DNA of 64,000 nt, taken from NCBI RefSeq assembly GCF_040712315.1, contig NC_134017.1:13918001-13982000 (forward strand), given 5' to 3'. Below, piece after piece: positions 58,747 through 64,000 of the stretch. Numbering within the stretch: the stretch's first letter is position 1; each line of letters begins with the position of its first letter. A model generated the notes under the pieces. The model had not been told where the DNA came from and ran no database searches. It worked only from the letters and a program-made list of their open reading frames with translations. This DNA comes from Castanea sativa. Its lineage: Eukaryota > Streptophyta > Magnoliopsida > Fagales > Fagaceae. A program made the position numbers and the translations under genes.

Positions 58747-60647
58747 ATGGATGAAGGATAATCTCCTATTATCCCTCTTTTATTTAATGGGACTAACTAT
58801 GCATACTGGAAAGTACGCATGAGAGCTTTTTTGCAGTCTCTAGATGAGAAAGTGTGGTAAGTTGTAGAGATTGGCTAGACCAAGCCAAAGGAAGCGCTGG
58901 CTGATTGGGATGAGGCAAAGATCAAGGCAGCAAATTTCAACAGCAGGGCATTGAATACGTTATTCAGTGCAGTCGCAAATGAGGAATTCAAGAAGATATC
59001 CTCCACTGAAACTGCAAATGAAGCATAGACCATCCTCCAGACAACCTATAAGGGTACAAAGGCTGTCAAGGATTCGAAACTTGAAAGGCTCACTACAAGC
59101 TTCGAAGAGATAAAAATGAAGGAGGATGAGTCGTTTGATGAGTTCTATTCAAAACTCAAAGACATAGTGAACACTGCCTTTAATCTAGGAGAAACTATCC
59201 CAGAACCCAAGATTGTGAGAAAAGTGCTCAGATCTCTTCCGAAAGATTCCATGCCAAGATCACCGCGATTGAGGAATCAAAGGATATTGATAAAATTCTT
59301 TTGACAAAGCTGGTTGGAAATCTACAGACCTATGAGTTGGGTATGTCTAGAATCGGAAAGACGAGCAAGAGCAAGAATATGACACTGAAGGCCAAGAGTA
59401 GTGAGACAGAAGAGTCTTCAGACGATGAAGATTCTAAGATGAAGTCCTACATCACCAAGAAATTCAAGAAGTTCATGAAGAATGCCAATGGGAAAGGCTT
59501 TAACAAGGACTATAGGCAATCAAGTTCTTCTCAGTTTAAGGGTCAAGACAAAGGGAAGAAGGATGCTAGGGATGGCGGTCAGTACACTGTTCCTACAGGA
59601 CCTAAGTGCTTTAGGTGCCAAGGCTTCGGACACATGAAACAGGAGTGCCCAACATATCTCAAGATGATAGGGAAAAGCAAGGCACTAGTTGTTACGCTAA
59701 GAGATACCGAGCTTGAAGATGATTCCGACAATGAGGATGACGGAATCTTGAATGCCTTCACTGCCACCGTTAATCCTACTAAAGGGATTGTTGAAAATGT
59801 GGATGAAGGAGAGGAATTGGTGGAAACCAAGTTTGAGAAGATGGATGATCAAGATGACATTCACACGGCCTATACTAAGTTATACAAGGTCTCAGAAAAG
59901 CATGAGAAGTTGTATAGATTGGCCACCAAAAAGTTGAGTGATGTGGAGCTTGAACGTGAAGATCTTTCCACAAAGTTTGATGAAGCAAATCAAACTATTG
60001 GAGCATTAAGGTTTGAAAATAACTTCTTGGCTGAGAAGACTAAGAAGCTTGAGGCAAAACTATTCCAAATTAGAGCTCAGCTAGAAAGGACTTCAAGTGC
60101 TAAGCTCGATGAGATGCTCAGCTTTCAAATATCTGCTTCAGATCAAACAGGTTTAAGGTATGATTTCTCTTCCTCTAATATTGCTTTTGCTAGTACTACT
60201 GTCTTTGTTCCTCCTAGCAATAATGTTGAAATTGAGAACACCAATGTTAAAACTGAATTAGTTAGTGAGAACATAGACAAAGGTACATCTATCTTAGGAG
60301 CACCCACTAAGCAAGATAAGAAGGATTTTAAAAACCCTAAGGCTAAGAAAGCTAACTCTAAATGGCCTAAACAAAAGAAGCAGCATCTCTGTCATCACTG
60401 TGGAGCAGCTGGTCATACTTGACCAAATTGCTATAAGTGGTTAGCCACTCAAAATAGCAACAACATGTTGGCATCAGGAAACCAGAATCAATTTCTGTCA
60501 TCGTTTGCTCCTCTTGGTGATCTTCTCAAAGCCCTCATGTTTTTTTCAAACCTAAATGGTATCAATTCTTCCCCCTCACCATCGGCTCAAGGGTTTGCAA
60601 AAAGAAAAGGTTCTTCCAAGGTGTGGAAGGAAAAGGGTTCCAAGTGA
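58747..60647 (+). pseudogene. S2 gag (DUF4219-UBN2 type with two CCHC knuckles), nearly full length
   Basis: From the ATG the reading gives FNGTNYAYWKVRMRAFLQSL (DUF4219), then ADWDEAKIKAANFNSRALNT and KLERLTTSFEEIKMKEDESF (UBN2 capsid). A frameshift near 59245 moves the frame, which continues as LTKLVGNLQTYELG. A knuckle CFRCQGFGHMKQEC lies at 59608-59649. A long acidic/coiled-coil region (YKVSEKHEKLYRLATKKL, EREDLSTKFDEANQTIGALR) precedes a second knuckle, CHHCGAAGHT-stop-PNC, at 60390-60431. It ends KRKGSSKVWKEKGSK at 60647. Stops at 58759, 58857, 59026 and 60420 plus the frameshift inactivate it. Gag forms the virus-like particle. In SIRE elements pol follows in the same reading, but here nothing does. 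Confidence 0.88.
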
Positions 60648-61120
60648 TTTAATCACTTTTTCTCTCTCTTCATCTGTATTTTCTTTGTTTTTGCATTACT
60701 TGTGTGTTTTGCTTTAATATTTTGAGTCAGTCTAGTTTTTATGCATTGCTTTGTTTTGTCTTGCATGTTTTTGGTTATTAGTTTTTCAGTTTTAGTTATT
60801 CTATTTTAATTCAAAAATAAATTAAACAATTCAGAAAAATACAAAAACAGTGTGTGTTTGTGTACATCAGTTCTTGTGAACCTTAAAATGGCCATTGAAA
60901 CAAAGTTCTCTAAACTTTGTATCGATTGTAGCTTAGATGAACATTCTTATGCACAACTAAGCAAGTGAGCTTTGTGGCTCTTTTGTCTGTGATGAGTAAG
61001 GTTAAGTGATCTCTTGTACTTAACACTCGTATCACTTTTTTTGACGAGAAGAACTAGAAAATTCTAAGAGAAAGGCATTAATAATCATCTCACCACTGTT
61101 ACCCGCCAATCATGATATAA

Positions 61121-61202
61121 CATCTGTATGCTACAGCATAGCAAAAGTGCAATGTCAATGACATCGGTATGCTTCGGCATAGCAAAAGTGCAATGTCAAT
61201 AA
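61121..61202 (+). repeat. Tandem pair of 41-bp units
   Basis: Units at 61121-61161 and 61162-61202 share GCATAGCAAAAGTGCAATGT. Each starts CATC(T/G)GTATGCT, and within each GCT-CAGCATAGC-like bases can fold back. Confidence 0.9.
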
Positions 61203-61618
61203 CTTAACATAATTGAGTATTTCTTTTCTCTCTCTTGTATATTCATGCATGCTTTGCTTAATAAAAGAAAATATGCAAAGAAATAAAAGCAAAAAGAACA
61301 AAATGCTTTAAATATGATTGCAAGCGTGTTTTCTAGGAAATGTGGGAGTTAGAGGATGTACCTTAAAGGTCATAGTACCCATCAAACAGTTATGATTGTG
61401 TGTGAGTTAAAGTGATTTTCTCATATCTCAAATCGTCATAGCATTGAGACACTTATGTAATCTTGCAATGTTTTTCACACATAACACGCAATATTCTTTG
61501 TTACTCTTGATACATGTGCAAGTACAATGTGATTTGGCCATCACAAGGTTTACATGTATTGATGTATGCTTACTAAATTGTCTTAACTTGTTTTTGAAAT
61601 ATAAAATTGGTTAGACTT

Positions 61619-61666
<48 letters not shown>

Positions 61667-61807
61667 GGGAGCTATATTCTTAACTCTTTGATTGTTTTAG
61701 AGATGTTTTTAAGAGGTTAAAATGTTGGTTGGATCATTGGCTGAGTTGCATGTTTGATTGCATCCATATCTTTGTTTTTCTCCTCTTTTGAAAAACTATT
61801 TTTGAGC

Positions 61808-62160
61808 CTTCTCGACACCTCTCGACACCTGGCTTGTCTGTCGAGCTCTTCAGTTACATCTTATCGCAACCTCAACACCTCTCAATAGCTTCTAGATAGA
61901 TCGAGAAACCTCCTAACCTTTCGATAGCTTCTCGATAACTTTTGGATTGATCGAGAAACCTCCTGACCTCTCGATAACTTATCGACACCTAGTGGTTCGA
62001 TTAAGCTTCCCTTATGTGTCTGATGTTTGGTTCCTCGACACCTTCTCGACAGCTTCATCAGTTGACGCACTTTTTCTCGACACCTGTCTTAACACCTCTC
62101 GACACCTTTATCTGTCGAGCTTTACTAAGGTTCTATAAATTGGTTCTGTACGATCCGAAC
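61808..62160 (+). promoter_or_regulatory. Putative internal promoter: TCGA cluster plus TATA-like box
   Basis: More than fifteen CTCGACACC / TCGATAGC / GATCGAG motifs lie within about 310 bp and are followed by CTATAAAT at 62133. The S2 LTR has the same order (TCGA cluster, then CATATAAAAGG), and so does the S1 LTR. This is an inference from layout only. Confidence 0.45.
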
Positions 62161-62670
62161 TTCATTTCTCTCAATCTCTCTCTCGATAGCTTCGTTTTCT
62201 CACCTCCCTTTTTCACTTCCTCTCACTCATATACTCTCCTCAAGGTTTCTTCAAGCTTTTTCAAGTTTTTCATCTCTTGGTAAGCTTTTTATCTTTCATT
62301 CTACATGCATTTCATGTTTTGAAACCTAGGTTTTTGAGTTTTTGGAAAATTCTTGGGGTTTTTCAAAGGTGTTGAGTTTTTGTGAAAATTTAGGCTGGGT
62401 TTTTGCCTTGATAAGTTTCAAATCTCATTCATTTCATCTCATAAGCATAATAACTGTATTATTATGCACATGTTCATGCATTTAGATGTGTGCAATTTGA
62501 TTGTGTGCTGGTAGGATTGGATTAGGCAGAGCCTATGATTTTTTTTGCCAGGTCACATGTTCATGCATATGTTCTTTCCTTTCAATATACTTGCTATATT
62601 TGAACTGTGTTGGAACTTTTCTGGGTGTTTCTTTCTTCCCCCTCTCTCTCTAGTTTACGTTAGTTCGTCA

Positions 62671-63830
62671 ATGGCACCAAAACGTAAGTTTGCTCCTGTC
62701 CAGAACCCTCTGCATTCTAGGGCATCTTCATATTTTGATCCCACTCCCTCCTCTTTTAGGTTCCGTGATGAGAAAGTCCAAAAGGACTTCTCAGAGAACT
62801 TCTCTAAATGAGGTGTTCATTTGAAATGCCAAGTTGTTTTGTCGGATTTCACTGACACTGACCTTCCCGATGTCATTCACAAACGGGAATGGGAGTCACT
62901 GTGTGACGTCCCGGTCACATGTCCTTTCGTGCTCATTCAGGAGTTCTACTCCAACATACATGGAACTGATACTTCAGTACCTCTCTTTCATACTCGCATT
63001 CGAGGTACGCGCTAGTAGTCACACTGGAGTTGGTATTAGATGTGCTTCATGTTTCGCGGGTTGCGCATCTTGACTACCTCGGTTGTGAGCGTCAATGGAC
63101 TGTGTCCAAAGACGAGATGATCTCTGCTTTCTGTAAGCGCCCAGCTGATTGGGGTAAGCATCAGTCTACATCATGTCGACCTTTTGCTAAAGGTCCTAGA
63201 TTCTTGAACATGGTGATGACATTTGTATTGCATCCTCTCTTTCACTACAACTCTATCACAGGGCCTCGTGCTCGGTTTTTGTTGTCCCTTCATAAGGATC
63301 TTTCCATTGATTTTCCTTCTCACTTTATCCTTTCTATCATAGATGTTTATAGAGATACGGCTACCCATGATAAGCTCGTCTTTCCTTCTACTATCACACA
63401 GATCTTACGCCACTTCTCTATTCCTTTTCCCTCTTTTGACCACTTCTCCTTTATGTGTGCCATTGACTACGCTACCATTAAACGGAGCGAGGCGCAGTTT
63501 CATGTGAGGTGGTCCGGTTCAACAGCTCCTCCCACTCCTTCGGCTCCTTCTACCTCCACTCCCTTTTCTTCATTGGGAGGTGTGACTTTGGATGCGATCA
63601 TGGCGCAGCTTCAACGCATGGATGCTCGTCTTGATACACTTTCTACAGAGTTGTATCAGGTGAACACCCGTGTTGGCCGCATTGCTAGACGGCAGGCTCG
63701 CCTTGGTGGCTTTGTGGAGTCTCCCTCTCCTCCTCCCGAGGCATTCAAGACACCTGATGATGGTTTCGACGATGATGATGATGAGGATGGAGATGCTAGC
63801 TTTTCCAGTTCTGACGAGATGTCTACTTGA
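62671..63830 (+). pseudogene. S2 ORF2: PF20167-like 'putative plant transposon protein', lightly damaged
   Basis: Starts MAPKRKFAPVQNPLHSRASS. A stop at 62809 interrupts it. It resumes with VLSDFTDTDLPDVIHKREWE and LIQEFYSNIHG, shifts frame near 63013, then reads VVTLELVLDVLHVSRVAHLD, FCKRPADWG, FVLHPLFHYNSITGPRARFL and FPSTITQILRHFSIPFPSF. A Pro/Ser linker and a heptad-like stretch (LDAIMAQLQRMDARLDTLST) lead to an acidic tail (DDDDDEDGDASFSSSDEMST). The order EFYSN, hydrophobic core, low-complexity tail equals the S1 ORF2. I infer a structural or nucleic-acid role from the coiled coil and acidic tail only. The real function of the family is unknown. Only two lesions separate it from a complete frame. 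Confidence 0.8.
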
Positions 63831-64000
63831 CACTCTAACCCTTTGTCACTTGTGAAAAAAAAAAGGGGAGTAGTTTTGGATATAAGAGTTAGGAGATTTT
63901 TGTCTGGGGGAGAGTTTGTTTTTGAGGGATGTAGTAAGGATTACATGTATCTTTTCTTTTCTTTCTTGTTAGAGATACATTGTTCTTGTACCTAGGTCTT
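63831..64000 (+). other. S2 3' purine-rich region
   Basis: AAAAAAAAAAGGGGAGTAG and CTGGGGGAGAG follow ORF2. The S1 region at 540-720 shows the same GGGGGAG/AAAAGGGGAG blocks on its own strand, after its ORF2. The true PPT and LTR lie beyond the window. Confidence 0.65.

Larger units (their letters stand above)
60648..62670 (+). other. S2 noncoding module between gag and ORF2
   Basis: No coding sense in either strand. In order: CT-rich start, a 41-bp tandem pair (61121-61202), a (GT)n tract (61625-61662), a TCGA-rich cluster (about 61808-62120), a TATA-like CTATAAAT (62133), a CT-rich leader, a splice-donor-like TTGGTAAGC (62279) and an acceptor-like CTCTCTCTAG (62653) 17 bases before the ORF2 ATG. 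See the findings for the promoter/intron reading. Confidence 0.65.
57645..64000 (+). mobile_element. S2: pol-less SIRE-like Copia element (3' LTR beyond window)
   Basis: The order is LTR (57645-58677), PBS (58678), gag (58747-60647), a noncoding module (60648-62670), a PF20167-like ORF (62671-63830) and purine-rich 3' sequence to the window end. There is no protease, integrase or reverse transcriptase between gag and ORF2. The arrangement equals S1 at the other end of the window, although the two are strongly diverged. The 3' LTR and TSD cannot be seen. Confidence 0.8.

Overview
This window is intergenic DNA from a plant nuclear genome, about two-thirds A+T. It is built almost entirely of transposable elements nested in one another, and I found no intact host gene. 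The organism is a eudicot, probably a woody rosid. SIRE-type Copia, Tat-type Gypsy with an antisense ORF, MULEs, hATs, a Helitron and a tRNA-derived SINE are all present. The combination reminds me of Fagales (oak/chestnut), but that is a guess from memory. Many element ends are fixed by target-site duplications (TSDs) that can be read directly.

Layout, left to right. 1-5116: a minus-strand SIRE-like Copia element (called S1 here) with LTRs, PBS, PPT, a gag remnant and a 'plant transposon protein' (PF20167-like) ORF, but no pol. 5117-5480: an interspersed repeat with a second copy at 49.56-50.1 kb, which a SINE has interrupted. 5.8-6.9 kb: an inverted-repeat DNA element with a Harbinger-type MITE inside. 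8132-10104: a broken malectin/LRR receptor-like kinase pseudogene. 10.4-13.7 kb: hAT, MULE and foldback elements and an LTR fragment. 15.5-16.5 kb: a solo LTR. 18505-23638: a Helitron carrying a V-ATPase proteolipid fragment and another captured exon. 25.4-27.3 kb: two hAT elements with 8-bp TSDs. 30070-37268: a complete but internally deleted Gypsy element with a 5-bp TSD, 19-bp minisatellites in its LTRs, a gag remnant, an integrase tail, an antisense ORF and a nested hAT. 37892-47240: a 9.3-kb Pack-MULE-like element with 250-bp terminal inverted repeats and a 10-bp TSD. It carries a transposase tail, NUP98-like exons split by a solo LTR, and an unidentified four-exon coding fragment. 48.0-49.0 and 53.3-54.7 kb: two more long-TIR MULEs. 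52.4-52.9 kb: a hAT. 55.4-57.6 kb: minus-strand LTR material. 57645-end: a second, plus-strand, pol-less SIRE-like element (S2) with gag and the same PF20167-like ORF.

The most interesting signal is the pair S1/S2. Two strongly diverged elements share the order LTR-PBS-gag-long noncoding module-ORF2-PPT-LTR, with pol missing in both. In S2 the module has a TCGA-rich cluster, a TATA-like box and a plausible 5'UTR intron just ahead of ORF2. This suggests a non-autonomous lineage that expresses its second gene from its own promoter. The Pack-MULE and the Helitron are clear cases of host gene capture.
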